This document shows, piece by piece, positions 24,797 to 39,100 of a stretch of 64,000 bases of DNA. Within the stretch, counting starts at the first letter, position 1; each line of letters begins with the position of its first letter. The translations under genes were made by a program, and so were the position numbers. The notes under the pieces were generated by a model. It had not been told where the DNA came from. It did not search any database and worked only from the letters and a program-made list of their open reading frames with translations. Origin of the DNA: Megascapheus bottae (lineage: Eukaryota; Chordata; Mammalia; Rodentia; Geomyidae); the NCBI GenBank assembly GCA_024803745.1, contig JANJXV010000265.1, positions 620,001 to 684,000 of the forward strand, read 5' to 3'.

Positions 24797-27560
24797 CAAT
24801 TCTGTGACTATACACACCTCCATTCTGACTTCACACACCTCCATTCTATGACTTCACACACCTCCATTTTGTGACTTCACACACCTAAATTCTATGACGT
24901 CACACACCTCCATTGTGACGTCACACACCTCCATTCTATGACTTCACACACCTCCGTTATGACTTCACACAGCTAAATTCTGTGACTTCACAAAACTCCA
25001 TTCTGTGATTTCACACACCTCCATACTATGACTTCACACACCTCCATCTATGACTTCACACAACTCCATTCTGAGTTCACACACCTCCATTCTGTCACTT
25101 CACACACCTCCATTCTGACTTCACACATCTTCATTTTATGACTTCACAAACATCCATTCTGTGACTTCACACACCTCCTTTCTGTGACTTCACACACCTT
25201 CATTCTGTCTTCACACACCTCCATTCTCTGACTTCACACACCTCAATTCTGTGACTTGACATACCTCCATTCTGACTTCACACACCTCCATTCTATGATT
25301 TCACACACCTCCATTCTATGACTTCACACACCTCCATTCTGTGACTTCACACACCTCCATTCTGACTTCACACCCCTCCATTCTGACTTCACACACCTCC
25401 ATTCTGACTTCACACAGCTCCATTCTATAAATTCACACACCTCCATTCTGTGACTTCACACACCACCTTTTTGACTTCACACACATCCATTCTGTGACTA
25501 CACACACCTCCATTCTGTGACTTCACACACCTCCGTTTTGACTTCACACACTTCCAATCTTTGACTTCACACACCTCCATTCTGTGACTTCACACACCTC
25601 TATTGTTTCACTTCACACACCTCCATTCTTTGACTTCACACACCGCCATTCCATGACTTCACAAACCTCCATTCTATGAGTTCACACACCTCCATTCTAT
25701 GAGTTCACACACCTCCAATTTGACTTCACACACCTCCATTCTATGACTTCACACACCTTCATTCTTACTTCAGAAACATCCATTCTCTGACTTCACACAC
25801 CTCCATTCTATGACTTCACACACCTCAATTCTGTGACTTCACACACCTCCATTCTATGATTTCACTCACTTCCATTCTATGACTTCACACACCTCCATTC
25901 TATGACTTCACACACCTCATTTATGAGTTGACACACCTCCATTCTGTGATTTCACACACCTCCAATCTGACTTCACACACCTGCATTCTATGACTTCACA
26001 GACCTCCATTCGTTGACATCAAAAACCACCATTCTATGACTTCACACAACTCCATTTTGACTTCACACACCTCCATTCTATGAGTTCACACACCTCCATT
26101 TTATGACTTCACACACCTCCATTCTATGACTTCACACACCTCAATTCTATGACTTCACACAGCTCCATTCTATGACTTCACACACCTCCATTCTGTGACT
26201 TTACACACCACCTTTTTGACTTCACACACATCCATTCTGTGACTTCACACACCTCCATTCTGTGACTTCACACACCTCCGTTTTGACTTCACACACTTCC
26301 AATCTTTGACTTCACACACCTCCATTCTGTGACTTCACACACCTCTATTGTTTCACTTCACACACCTCCATTCTTTGACTTCACACACCGCCATTCCATG
26401 ACTTCACAAACCTCCATTCTATGAGTTCACACACCTCCATTCTATGAGTTCACACACCTCCAATTTGACTTCACACACCTCCATTCTATGACTTCACACA
26501 CCTTCATTCTTACTTCAGAAACATCCATTCTCTGACTTCACACACCTCCATTCTATGACTTCACACACCTCAATTCTGTGACTTCACACACCTCCATTCT
26601 ATGATTTCACACACTTCCATTCTATGACTTCACACACCTCCATTCTATGACTTCACACACCTCATTTATGAGTTGACACACCTCCATTCTGTGATTTCAC
26701 ACACCTCCAATCTGACTTCACACACCTGCATTCTATGACTTCACAGACCTCCATTCGTTGACATCAAAAACCACCATTCTATGACTTCACACAACTCCAT
26801 TTTGACTTCACACACCTCCATTCTATGAGTTCACACACCTCCATTTTATGACTGCACACACCTCCATTCTATGACTTCACACACCTCAATTCTATGACTT
26901 CACACACCTCCATTCTATGACTTCACACACCTCCATTCTATGAGTTCACACACCTCCATTTTATGACTGCACACACCTCCATTCTATGACTTCACACACC
27001 TCAATTCTGTGACTTCACACACCTCCATTCTGACTTCACACACCTCCATTCTATGATTTCACACACCTCCATTCTATGACTTCACACACCTCCATTCTGT
27101 GACTTCACACACCACTTTTTTGACTTCACACACCTCCATTCTGTGACTTCACACACCTCCATTCTGTGACTTAACACACCTCCGTTTTGACTTTACACAC
27201 TTCCATTCTATGACTTCACACACCTCCATTCTGTGACTTCACACACCTCCACTCTATGACTTCAAACACTTTCATTCTTACTTCACAAACATCCATTCTG
27301 TGATTTCACACACCTCCATTCTGTGACTTCACACACCTTCATTCTGACTTCACACACCTCCATTCTGTGACTTCACACACCTCAATTCTGTGACTTCACA
27401 CACCTCCATTCTGACTTCACACACCTCCATTCTATGATTTCACACACCTCCATTCTATGACTTCACACACCACCATTCTGTGACTTCACACACCACCTTT
27501 TTGACTTCACACACCTCCATTCTGTGACTTCACACACCTCCATTCTGTGACTTCACACAC

Positions 27561-28180
27561 CTCTATTGTTTCACTTCACACACCTCCATTCTTTGACTTC
27601 ACTTACCTCCATTCCACGACTTCACACACCTCCATTCTATGACTTCACACACCTCCATTCTGTGACTTCACACACCTCCATTCTATGACTTCACACACCT
27701 CCATTCTATGACTTCACACACCTGCAATTTTACTTCACACACCTTCATTCCATGAGTTCACACACCTGCATTGTGGCTTCACACACCTCCATTCTATGGT
27801 TTCACACACCTCCATTCTGACTTCACACACCTCTATTGTTTCACTTCACACACCTCCATTCTTTGACTTCACTTACCTCCATTCCATGACTTCACACACC
27901 TCCATTCTATGACTTCACACACCTCCATTCTGTGACTTCACACACCTCCATTCTATGACTTCACAAACCTCCATTCTGAGTTCACAGTCCTCCATTCTAT
28001 GACTTCACACACGTCCATTCTATGACTTCACACACCTCCATTCTATGACTTCACACACCTCCATTCTGTGACTTCACACACCTCCATTCTATGACTTCAC
28101 ACACCTCCATTCTGTGACTTCACACACCTCCATTCTGTGACTTCACACACCTCCATTCTATGACTTCACACACCTGCAAT
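27561..28180. repeat. Short local duplications left of LTR copy 1
   Basis: The sequence ctctattgtttcacttcacac with ttgacttcacttacc recurs at 27,561 and 27,831 (270 bp). A monomer with cctgcaattttac recurs at 27,721 and 28,173 (452 bp). These are small unequal-exchange steps in the same array. Confidence 0.7.
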
Positions 28181-28397
28181 TTTACTTCACACACCTTCAT
28201 TCCATGAGTTCACACACCTGCATTGTGGCTTCACACACCTCCATTCTATGATTTCACACACCTCCATTCTGACTTCACACACCTCCATTCTGACTTCACA
28301 CACCTCAATTCTCTGTCTTCACAGACCTCCATTCTGTGATTTCACACACCTCCATTTTGACTTCACACACTTCAATTCTGTGACTTCACACACCTCC

Positions 28398-28715
28398 TGT
28401 TGTGAGCCAGAGTGGAATCAATCTGTACCTTGGCTTGCATGAGACGATGGCTTTATTGTCTTAATGCTTTCTGGCCCTATTCTATGTAAATGACCTGAGA
28501 ATTACCATATGAATGTAACACCTGGCGGTTCCTGGGTCAGGAGGAGGGAAGAAGGGGGAGTGGAAAATAAACAGGCAGTCTCGGCAGTCTTTACCTGGAC
28601 TGCGGACATCCCCGACCCGCTGTGTCTGCCTCTCTTCTCTTTCTTGCTAGTCCTTGCCCCCGATTTCAGGAACCCCAATCTGCGAACCCTGGTTTGCCGC
28701 CGGTTGGCCCCGGCA
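28398..28715 (+). mobile_element. Solo LTR, class II ERV-like, copy 1
   Basis: A 318-bp non-satellite block starts TGTTGTGAGCC and ends GGCCCCGGCA, so it has TG...CA ends. It is flanked on both sides by the 6-bp ACCTCC (28,392-28,397 and 28,716-28,721). This is an exact duplication of satellite bases, as expected for an ERVK/IAP-type integration. AATAAA (28,566-28,571) is followed by a CT-rich stretch (ctctcttctctttcttgc), which fits an LTR promoter or R region. The start TGTTGxGAGCC resembles rodent IAP LTRs. No internal viral genes are present, so it is a solo LTR. Open frames of 73 codons on both strands inside it are not considered genes. Confidence 0.82.
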
Positions 28716-31076
28716 ACCTCCATTCTGTGAGTTCACACACCTCCATTCTTTGACTTCACACACCTCCATTCTTGGACTTCACACACCTCCATTCCATGAC
28801 TTCACACACCTCAATTCTATGAGTTCACACATCTCCATTCTATGAGTTCACACCCCTCCATTTTGACTTCACACACCTCCATTCTATGACTTCACACACC
28901 TTCATTCTTACTTTAGAAACATCCATTCTATGACTTCAAACACCTCCATTGTATGACTTCACAAACGTCCATTCTGTGACTTCACACACCTCCATTCTGG
29001 GTTCACACACCTCAATTCTGTGACTTCACACATGTTCATTCTGACTTCACACACCTCCATTCTATGACTTCACACACTTCCATTCTATGACTTCACACAC
29101 CTCCATTCTTTGACTTCAAACACCTCCATTTTGAGTACACAAACCTCCATTCTGTGACTTCACACACCTCCATTCTATGAATTCACACACCTCCATTCTA
29201 TGACTTCACACACCTCCATTCTATGACTTCACACACCTCCATTCTATGAATTCACACACCTCCATTCTGTGAATTCACACACCTCCATTCTATGACTTCA
29301 CACACCTCCATTCTGTGACTTCACCCACCTCCATTCTGAGTTCACATACCTCCATTCTGTGATTCACACATCTTCATTCTGTGACTTCACACACCTCCAT
29401 TCTGACTTCACACAGCTCCATTGTGTGACTTCACAAAACTCCATTCTATGATTTCACACACCTACATTGTATGACTTCACAAACCTCCATTCTGACTTCA
29501 CACAGCTCCATTGTGTGACTTCACAAAAATGCATTCTATGACTTCACACACCTCAATTCTGTGACTTCACACACCTCCATTCTGAGTTCACACACCTCCA
29601 TTCTGTGACTTCACACACCTCCATTCTGACTTCACTCACCTCCATTGTATGACTTCACACACCTCCATTCTGTGACTTCACACACCTCCATTTTATGACT
29701 TCACACACTTCAATTGTGACGTCACACACCTCCATTCTATGAATTCACAAATCTCCATTCTATGACTTCACACACCTCCATTCTGACTTTACACACCTCC
29801 ATTCTATGATTTCACAGACCTCGAAACTGTGTCTTCAGTCACCTCCAGTGTATGACTTCACACTCCTCCATTGTATGACTTCCCACACCTCCTTTCTATG
29901 ACTTCACCCACCTTCCTTCTATGACCGCACACCTCCATTCGAGACTTCACACACCTCCATTGTGTGACTTCACACACCTCCATTCTTTGACTTCACACAC
30001 CTCTATTCTATGACTTCACACACCTTCATTTTTACTTCACAAACATCCATTCTATGACTTCACACACCTCCATTCTATGATTTCACACACCTCCATTCTG
30101 TGATTCACACACCTGCATTCTGTGTTCACACACCTCATTTCTGTGTCTTCACACACCTCCATTCTGACTTCACACACCTCCATTCTATGACTTCACACAC
30201 CTCCATTCTATGACTTCACACACATCCATTCTGTGACTTCACACACCTCCATTCTGAGTTGACACACCTCCATTCTGTGACTTCACACACCTCCATTCTG
30301 ACTTCACACAGCTCCATTCTATGACTTCACACAACTCCATTCTGTGACGTCACACACCTCCATTCTATGACTTCACACACCTTCATTCTTATTTCACAAA
30401 AATCCATTCTATGACTTCACACACCTCCATTCTATGACTTCACACACCTCCATTTTTTGACTTCACACACCTCCATTCTAAGATTTCACACACCTCCATT
30501 GTGACTTCACACTCCTCCATTCTATGAGTTCACACAACTCCATTCTGACTTCACACAGCTCCATTCTGTGACTGCACAAAACTCCATTCTATGATTCCAC
30601 ACACCTCCATATTATGTCTTCACACACCTCCATCTATGACTTCACACACCTCCATTCTGAGTTCACACACCTCCATTCTGTGACTTCACACACCTCCATT
30701 CTGACTTCACACACCTTCATTGTATGACTTCACACACCTCAATTCTATGACTTTACACACCTCCATTCTGTGACGTCACACACCTCCATTCTATGATTTC
30801 AAACACCTTCATTCTTACTTCACAAACATCCATTCTGTGACTTCACACACCTCCATTCTGACTTCACACACCTCCATTCTACGTTTTCACACACCTCCAT
30901 TCTATGACTTCACACATCTCCATTCTCTGACTTCACACACCTCCATTCTGACTTCACACACCTCCATTCTGACTTCACACACCTCAATTCTGTGTCTTCA
31001 CAGACCTGCATTCTGTGACTTCACACACCTCCATTTTGACTTCACACACTTCAATTCTGTGACTTCACACAAATCC
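28716..31076. repeat. 23/21-bp satellite, segment 2 (between LTR copies 1 and 2)
   Basis: 2,361 bp of the same monomers. Its order of variants is repeated in the next segment (31,395-33,798). For example, ctttgacttcacacacctccattcttggacttc follows each LTR, and a landmark with tcacagacctcgaa occurs in both. LTR plus segment forms a unit of about 2.7 kb. Confidence 0.95.
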
Positions 31077-31394
31077 TGTTGTGAGCCATAGTGGAATCAA
31101 TCTGTACCTTGGCTTGCATCAGAAGATGGCTTTATTGTCTTATTGCTTTCTGGCCCTATTCTATGTAAATGACCTGAGAATTACCATATGAATGTAACAC
31201 CTGGAGGTTCCTGGGTCAGGAGGAGGGAAGAAGGGGGAGTGGAAAATAAACAGGCAGTCTCGGCAGTCTTTACCTGGACTGCGGACATAATGGACCCGCT
31301 GTGTCTGTCTCTCTTCACTTTCTTGCTAGTCCTTGCCCCCGATTTCAGGAACCCCAATCTGTGAACCCTGGTTTGCCGCCGGTTGGCCCCGGCA
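31077..31394 (+). mobile_element. Solo LTR, copy 2
   Basis: 318 bp, aligned end to end with copy 1 with about ten substitutions seen by eye (for example catgagacg to catcagaag, catccccga to cataatgga). The right flank is ACCTCC. The left flank is AAATCC instead of ACCTCC. It starts 2,679 bp after copy 1. Confidence 0.85.
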
Positions 31395-33798
31395 ACCTCC
31401 ATTCTGTGAGTTCACACACCTCCATTCTTTGACTTCACACACCTCCATTCTTGTACTTCACACACTTCCATTCCATGACTTCACACACCTCAATTCTATG
31501 AGTTCACACACCTCCATTCTATGAGTTCACACACCTCCATATTGACTTCACACACCTCCATTCTATGACTTCACACACCTGCATTCTTTAGAAACATCCA
31601 TTCTATGACTTCACACACCTCCATTGTATGACTTCACAAACCTCCATTCTGTGACTTCACACACCTCCATTCTGGGTTCAAACACCTCAGTTCTGTGACT
31701 TCACACATGTCCATTCTGACTTCACACACCTCCATTCTATGAGTTCACACACTTCCATTCTATGACTTCACACACCTCCATTCTTTGACTTCGAACACCT
31801 GCATTTGGAGTACACAAACCTCCATACTGTGACTTCACACACCTCCATTCTATGAATTCACACACCTCCATTCTATGATTTCACACACCTCCATTCTATG
31901 ACTTCACACACCTCACTTCTATGAATTCACACACCTCCATTCTGTGACTTCACACACCTCCATTCTATGACTTCACACACCTCCATTCTGTGACTTCACC
32001 CACCTCCATTCTGAGTTCACATACCTCCATTCTGTGATTCACACACCTTCATTCTATGACTTCACACACCTCCATTCTGACTTCACACAGCTCCATTGTG
32101 TGACTTCACAAAACTCCATTCTATGATTTCACACACCTCCATTCTATGACTTCACACACCTCCATTCTGACTTCACACAGCTCCATTGTGTGACTTCACA
32201 AAAATCCATTCTATGATTTCACACACCTCCATACTATGACTTCACACACCTCCAAATATGACTTCACACACCTCCATTCTGAGTTCACACACCTCCATTC
32301 TGTGACTTCACACACCTCCATTCTGTGACTTCACACACCTACATTTTATGACTTCACACACTTCAATTGTGACGTCACACACCTCCATTCTATGAATTCA
32401 CAAATCCACATTCTATGACTTCACACACCTCCATTCTGACTTTACACACCTCCATTCTATGACTTCACAGACCTCGAATCTGTGTCTTCAGTCACCTCCA
32501 CTGTACGACTTCACACTCCTCCATTCTATGACTTCCCACACCTCCTTTCTATGACTTCACCCACCTCCCTTCTATGACCGCACACTTCCATTCGAGATTT
32601 CACACACTTCCATTGTGTGACTTTACACACCTCCATTCTGGGACTTCTCACACCTCCATTCTTTGACTTCACACACCGCTATTCTATGACTTCACACACC
32701 TTCATTCTTACTTCACAAACATCCAATCTATGACTTCACACACCTCCATTCTATGATTTCACACACCTCCATTCTGTGATTCACACACCTGCATTCTGTG
32801 TTCACACACCTCAATTCTGTGACTTCACACGCCTCCATTCTGACTTCACACACCTCCATTCTATGACTTCACACACCTCCATTCTATGACTTCACACACT
32901 TCCATTCTGTGACTTCACACACCTCCATTCTGAGTTGACACACCTCCATTCTGTGACTTCACACACCTCCATTCTGACTTCACACAGCTACATTCTATGA
33001 CTTCACACAACTCCATTCTGTGAAGTCACACACCTCCATTCTATGACTTCACACACCTCCATTTTTTGACTTCACACACCTCCATTCTAAGATTTCACAC
33101 ACCTCCATTTTTTGACTTCACACACCTCCATTCTAAGATTTCACACAACTCCATTCTGACTTCACACAGCTCCATTCTGTGACTGCACAAAACTCCATTC
33201 TATGATTCCACACACCTCCATACTATGTGTTAACACACCTCCATCTATGACTTCACACACCTCCATTCTGAGTTCACACACCTCCATTCGGTGACTTCAC
33301 ACACCTCCATTCTGACTTCACACACCTTCATTGTATGACTTCACACACCTCAATTCTATGACTTCACACACCTCCATTCTATAACTTCACACACCTCCAT
33401 TCTGTGAGGTCACACACCTCCATTCTGTGATTTCAAACACCTTCATTCTTACTTCACAAACATCCATTCTGTGACTTCACACACCTCCCGTCTGTGACTT
33501 CACACCTGCATTCTGACTTCACACACCTCTATTCTGTGAATTCACACACCTCAATTCTGTGACTTCACACACCTCCATTCTGACTTCACACACCTCCATT
33601 CTATGTTTTCACACACCTCCATTCTATGACTTCACACACCTACATTCTCTGACTTCACACACCTCCATTCTGACTTCACACACCTCCATTCTGACTTCAC
33701 ACACCTCAATTCTGTGTCTTCACAGGCCTGCATTCTGTGACTTCACACACCTCCATTTTGACTTCACACACTTCAATTCTGTTTCTTCACACAAATCC
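31395..33798. repeat. 23/21-bp satellite, segment 3 (between LTR copies 2 and 3)
   Basis: 2,404 bp of satellite, the second copy of the roughly 2.7-kb LTR-containing unit. It differs from segment 2 by small insertions and deletions of whole monomers and by point changes. Confidence 0.95.
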
Positions 33799-34116
33799 TG
33801 TTGTGAGCCAGAGTGGAATCAATCTGTACCTTGGCTTGCATCAGACGATGACTTTATTGTCTTATTGCTTTCTGGCCCTATTCTATGTAAATGACCTGAG
33901 AATTACCATATGAATGTAACACCTGGAGTTTCCTGGGTCAGGAGGAAGGAAGAAGGGGGAGTGGAAAATAAACAGGCAGTCTCGGCAGTCTTTACCTGGA
34001 CTGCGGACATCCCGGACCCGCTGTGTCTGTCTCTCTTCTCTTTCTTGCTAGTCCTTGCCCCCGATTTCAGGAACCCCAATCTGCGAACCCTGGTTTGCCG
34101 CCGGTTGGCCCCGGCA
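33799..34116 (+). mobile_element. Solo LTR, copy 3
   Basis: 318 bp, same ends, left flank AAATCC and right flank ACCTCC. It starts 2,722 bp after copy 2. Differences from copy 1 include ggcggttcc to ggagtttcc and gggaagaag to aggaagaag. Confidence 0.85.
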
Positions 34117-36189
34117 ACCTCCATTCTGTGAGTTCACACAACTCCATTCTTTGACTTCACACACCTCCATTCTTGGACTTCACACACCTCCATTCTGTGA
34201 CTTCACACACCTCTACTGTTTCACTTCACACACCTCCATTCTTTGACTTCACACACCTCCATTCCATGACTTCACACACCTCCGTTCTATGAGTTCACCC
34301 ACCTCCATTCTATGAGTTCACACACCTCCAATTTGACTCCACACACCTCCATTCTATGACTTCACACACCTTCATTGTATGACTTCACAAACCTCCATTC
34401 TGTGACTTCACACACCTCAATTCTGTGACTTCACACATGTCCATTCTGACTTCACACACCTCCATTCTATGACTTCACACACTTCCATTCTATGACTTCA
34501 CACACCTCCATTCTTTGACTTCGAACACCTCCATTTGGAGTACACAAACCTCCATTCTGTGACTTCACACACCTCCATTCTATGACTTCACACACATCCA
34601 TTCTATGACTTCACACACCTCCATTCTATGACTTCACACACCTCCATTCTATGAATTCACACACCTCCATTCTGTGACTTCACACACCTCCATTCTATGA
34701 CTTCACACACCTCCATTCTGTGACTTCACCCACCTCCATTCTGAATTCACATACCTCCATTCTGTGATTCACACACCTTCATTCTGTGACTTCACACACC
34801 TCCATTCTGACTTCACACAGCTCCATTGTGTGACTTCACAAAACTCCATTCTATGATTTCACACACCTCCATTCTATGACTTCACACACCTCCATTGTGA
34901 CTTCACACACCTTGATTCTATGATTTCACATACATCCATTCTGACTTCACACACCTCCATTCTATGACTTCACACACCTCCATTCTGACTTCACACAGCT
35001 CCATTGTGTGACTTCACAAAAATCCATTCTATGATTTCACACACCTCCAAACTATGACTTCACACACCTCCATCTATGACTTCACACACCTCCATTCTGA
35101 GTTCACACACCTCCATTGTATGACTTCACACTCCTCCATTCTATGACTTCCCACAGCTCCTTTCTATGACTTCACCCACCTCCCTTCTATGACCGCACAC
35201 CTCCATTCGAGACTTCACACACCTCCATTGTGTGACTTCACACACCTCCATTCTGTGACTTCACACACCTCCATTCTTTGACTTCACACACTTCTATTCT
35301 ATGACTTCACACACCTTCATTCCTACTTCACAAACATCCATTCTATGACTTCACACACCTCCATTCTATGATTTCACACACCTCCATTCTGTGATTCACA
35401 CACCTGCATTCTGTGTTCACACACCTCAATTCTGTGACTTCACACACCTCCACTCTGACTTCACACACCTCCATTCTATGACTTCACACACCTCCATTCT
35501 ATGACTTCACACACATCCATTCTGTGACTTCACACACCTCCATTCTGAGTTGACACACCTCCATTCTGTGACTTCACACACCTCCATTCTGACTTCACAC
35601 AGCTCCATTCTATGACTTCACACAACTCCATTCTGTGACGTCACAAACCTCCATTCTATGACTTCACACACCTTCATTCTTATTTCACAAAAATCCATTC
35701 TATGACTTCACACACCTCCATTCTATGACTTCACACACCTCCATTTTTTGACTTCACACACCTCCATTCTAAGATTTCACACACCTCCACTGTGACTTCA
35801 CACACCTCCATTCTATGAGTTCACACAACTCCATTCTGACTTCACACAGCTCCATTCTGTGACTTCACAAAACTCCATTCTATGATTCCACACACCTCCA
35901 TACTATGTGTTAACACACCTCCATCTATGACTTCACACACCTCCATTCTGAGTTCACACACCTCCATTCTGTGACTTCACACACCTCCATTCTGACTTCA
36001 CACACCTTCATTGTATGACTTCACACACCTCAATTCTATGAGTTCACACACCTCCATTCTATAACTTCACACTCCTCCATTCTGTTACGTCACACACCTC
36101 CATTGTATGATTTCAAAGACCTTCATTCTTACTTCACAAACATCCATTCTGTGACTTCACACACCTCCCTTCTGTGACTTCACACCTGC

Positions 36190-39100
36190 ATTCTGACTTC
36201 ACACACCTCTATTCTGTGAATTCACACACCTCAATTCTGTGACTGCACACACCTCCATTCTGACTTCACACACCTCCATTCTATGTTTTCACACACCTCC
36301 ATTCTATGACTTCACACACCTCCATTCTGTGACTTCACACACCTCCATTCTGACTTCACACACCTCAATTCTGACTTCACACAGCTCCAATCTATGACTT
36401 CACAAACCTCCATTCTGTGACTTCACAAACCTCCATTCTATGACTTCACACACCTCCACTGTAATTTCACACACCTCCATTCTATGAGTTCACACACCTC
36501 CATTGTGACTTCACACACCTTAATTCTATGACTTCACACACCTCCATTCTGACTTCACACACCTCCATTCTGTGACTTCAAACACTTCCATTTTATGATT
36601 TCACACACCTCCATTCTATGAATTCACACACCTCCATTCTGTGACTTCACACACCTCCATTCTATGACTTCACACACCTCCATTCTGTGACTTCAAAAAC
36701 TTCCATTTTATGATTTCACACACCTCCATTCTATGAATTCACACACCTCCATTTTGTGACTTCACACACCTCAATTCTATGATTTCACACACCTCCATTC
36801 TGACTTCACACACCTCCATTCTATGACTTCACACACCTCCCTTCTGACTTCACACAGCTCCCTTCTGTGACTTCACAAAACTCCATTCTATGATTTGACA
36901 CACCTCTATATTATGACTTCACACACCTCCATCTATGACTTCACACACCTCCATTCTGAGTTCACACACCTCCATTGTATGAATTCACACACATCCATTC
37001 TGACTTCACACACCTCCATTGTATGACTTCACACACCTCCATTCTGTGACTTCACACACTTCCATTACGACGTCACACACCTCCATTCTATGAGTTCACA
37101 CATCTCCATTCTATGACTTCACACACCTGCATTCTGACTTCACACACCTCCATTCTATGACTTCACAGACCTCGAATCTGTGACTTCACTCACCTCCACT
37201 CTATGACTTCACACTCCTCCATTCTATGACTTCCCACACCTCCTTTCTATGACTTCACCCAACCTCATTCTATGACTTCACACCTCCATTTTGACTTCAC
37301 ACACCTCCATTCTGTGACTTCACACACCTCCCTTCTATGACTTCACACACCTCCATTCTATGACTTCACAAAACTCCATTCTGTGACTTCACACACCTCC
37401 ATACTGAGTTCACACACCTCCTTTCTATGACTTCACACACTTCCATTCTATGACTTCACACACCTCCTTTCTGTGGCTTCACACACCTCCATTCTGTGGC
37501 TTCACACACCTGGATCCTATGACTTCACATCTCCATTCTATGAATTCACATACCTCCATTCTGTGATTTCACAAACCTCCATTCTATGACTTCACACACC
37601 TCCATTCTGTGACTTCACACACCTCCATTCTGAGTTCACACACCTCCATTCTATGACTTCACAAACCTCCATTCTGAGTTCACAGACCTCCATTCTATGA
37701 CTTCACACATCTCCATTGTATGACTTCACTCACCTCCATTCTGACTTCACACACCTCCATTCTGACTTCACACACCTCAATTCTGTGACTTCCCACACCT
37801 CCATTCTATTATTTCACACACTTCCATTCTATGACTTCACACACCTCCTTTCTATGACTTCACACACCTCATTTCTGAGTTGACACACCTCCATTCTGTG
37901 ATTTCACCCACCTCCAATCTGACTTCACACACCTCCATTCTATGACTTCACACACCTCCATTCGTTGACATCAAAAACCACCATTCTATGACTTGACACA
38001 ACTCCATTTAGACTTCACACACCTCCATTCTATGAGTTCACACACCTCCATTTTATGACTTCACACACCTCCATTCTATGACTTCACACACCTCAATTCT
38101 ATGACTTCCCACACCTCCATTCTATGACTTCACACACCTCCATTCTGTGACTTCACACACCTCCACTCTATGACTTCAAACACCTTCATTCTTACTTCAC
38201 AAACATCCATTCTGTGACTTCACACACCTCCATTCTGTGATTGCACACACCTTCATTATTACTTCACACACCTCCATTTTGTGACTTCACACACCTCAAT
38301 TCTGTGACTTCACACACCTTCATTCTGACTTCACACACCTCTATTCTCTGACTTCACACACCTCCATTCTATGACTTCACAAACCTCCATTCTGTGACTT
38401 CACACACCTCCATTCTGAGTTCACACACCTACTTTCTATGACTTCACACACTTCCATTCTATGACTTCACACACCTCCATTCTGTGGCTTCACACATCTA
38501 CATTCTGAGTTCACACACCTCCATTCTGTGACTTCACACACCTCCATTTTGTGACTTCACACACCTCCATTCTGTGACTTCACACACCTCGATCCTATGA
38601 CTTCACACACCTCCATTCTACGAATTAACACACCTCCATTCTGTGAGTTCACAAACCTCCATTCTATGACTTCACACACCTCCATTCTGTGACTTCAAAC
38701 ACCTCCATTCTGAGTTCACACACCTCCATTCTATGACTTCACAAACCTCCATTCTGAGTTCACAGACCTCCATTCTATGACTTCACACACCTCAATTCTG
38801 TGACTTCACACACCTCCATTCTATGATTTCACACACTTCCATTATATGACTTCACACACCTCCATTCTGTGGCTTCACACACCTACATTCTGAGTTTACA
38901 CACCTCCATTCTGTGACTTCACACACCTCCATTCTGTGATTTCACACACCTCCAATCTGACTTCACACACCTCCATTCTATGACTTCACACATCTCCATT
39001 CGTTGACATCAAAAAACACCATTCTATGACTTCACACAACTCCATTTTGACTTCACACACCTCCATTGTATGTGTTCACACACCTCCAATTTATGACTTC

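Larger units (their letters stand above)
18181..27335. repeat. Duplicated blocks at 6,906- and 6,318-bp offsets
   Basis: 18,181-18,793 matches 25,087-25,699 (offset 6,906; ataaattcacac at 18,521 and 25,427). 19,090-21,017 matches 25,408-27,335 (offset 6,318; acaccacttttttgac at 20,791 and 27,109). The offsets differ by 588 bp. The left region holds an extra 745-bp copy, and the difference fits gain or loss of units after one large duplication. Confidence 0.8.
14762..28397. repeat. 23/21-bp satellite array, segment 1
   Basis: The monomer is TATGACTTCACACACCTCC + ATTC (23 bp), alternating with a 21-bp form in which TATGAC or TGTGAC becomes TGAC or TGAG. The array starts immediately after a LINE-1 fragment with ttcacacacctccattctatgag. 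Individual monomers differ by a few substitutions. Recurrent variants (TTCGTTGACATCAAAAACC, CACCACCTTTTTGAC, TGACGTCAC) act as landmarks and show large internal duplications, listed separately. The plus strand is strongly depleted in G. No gene is present. Confidence 0.97.
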
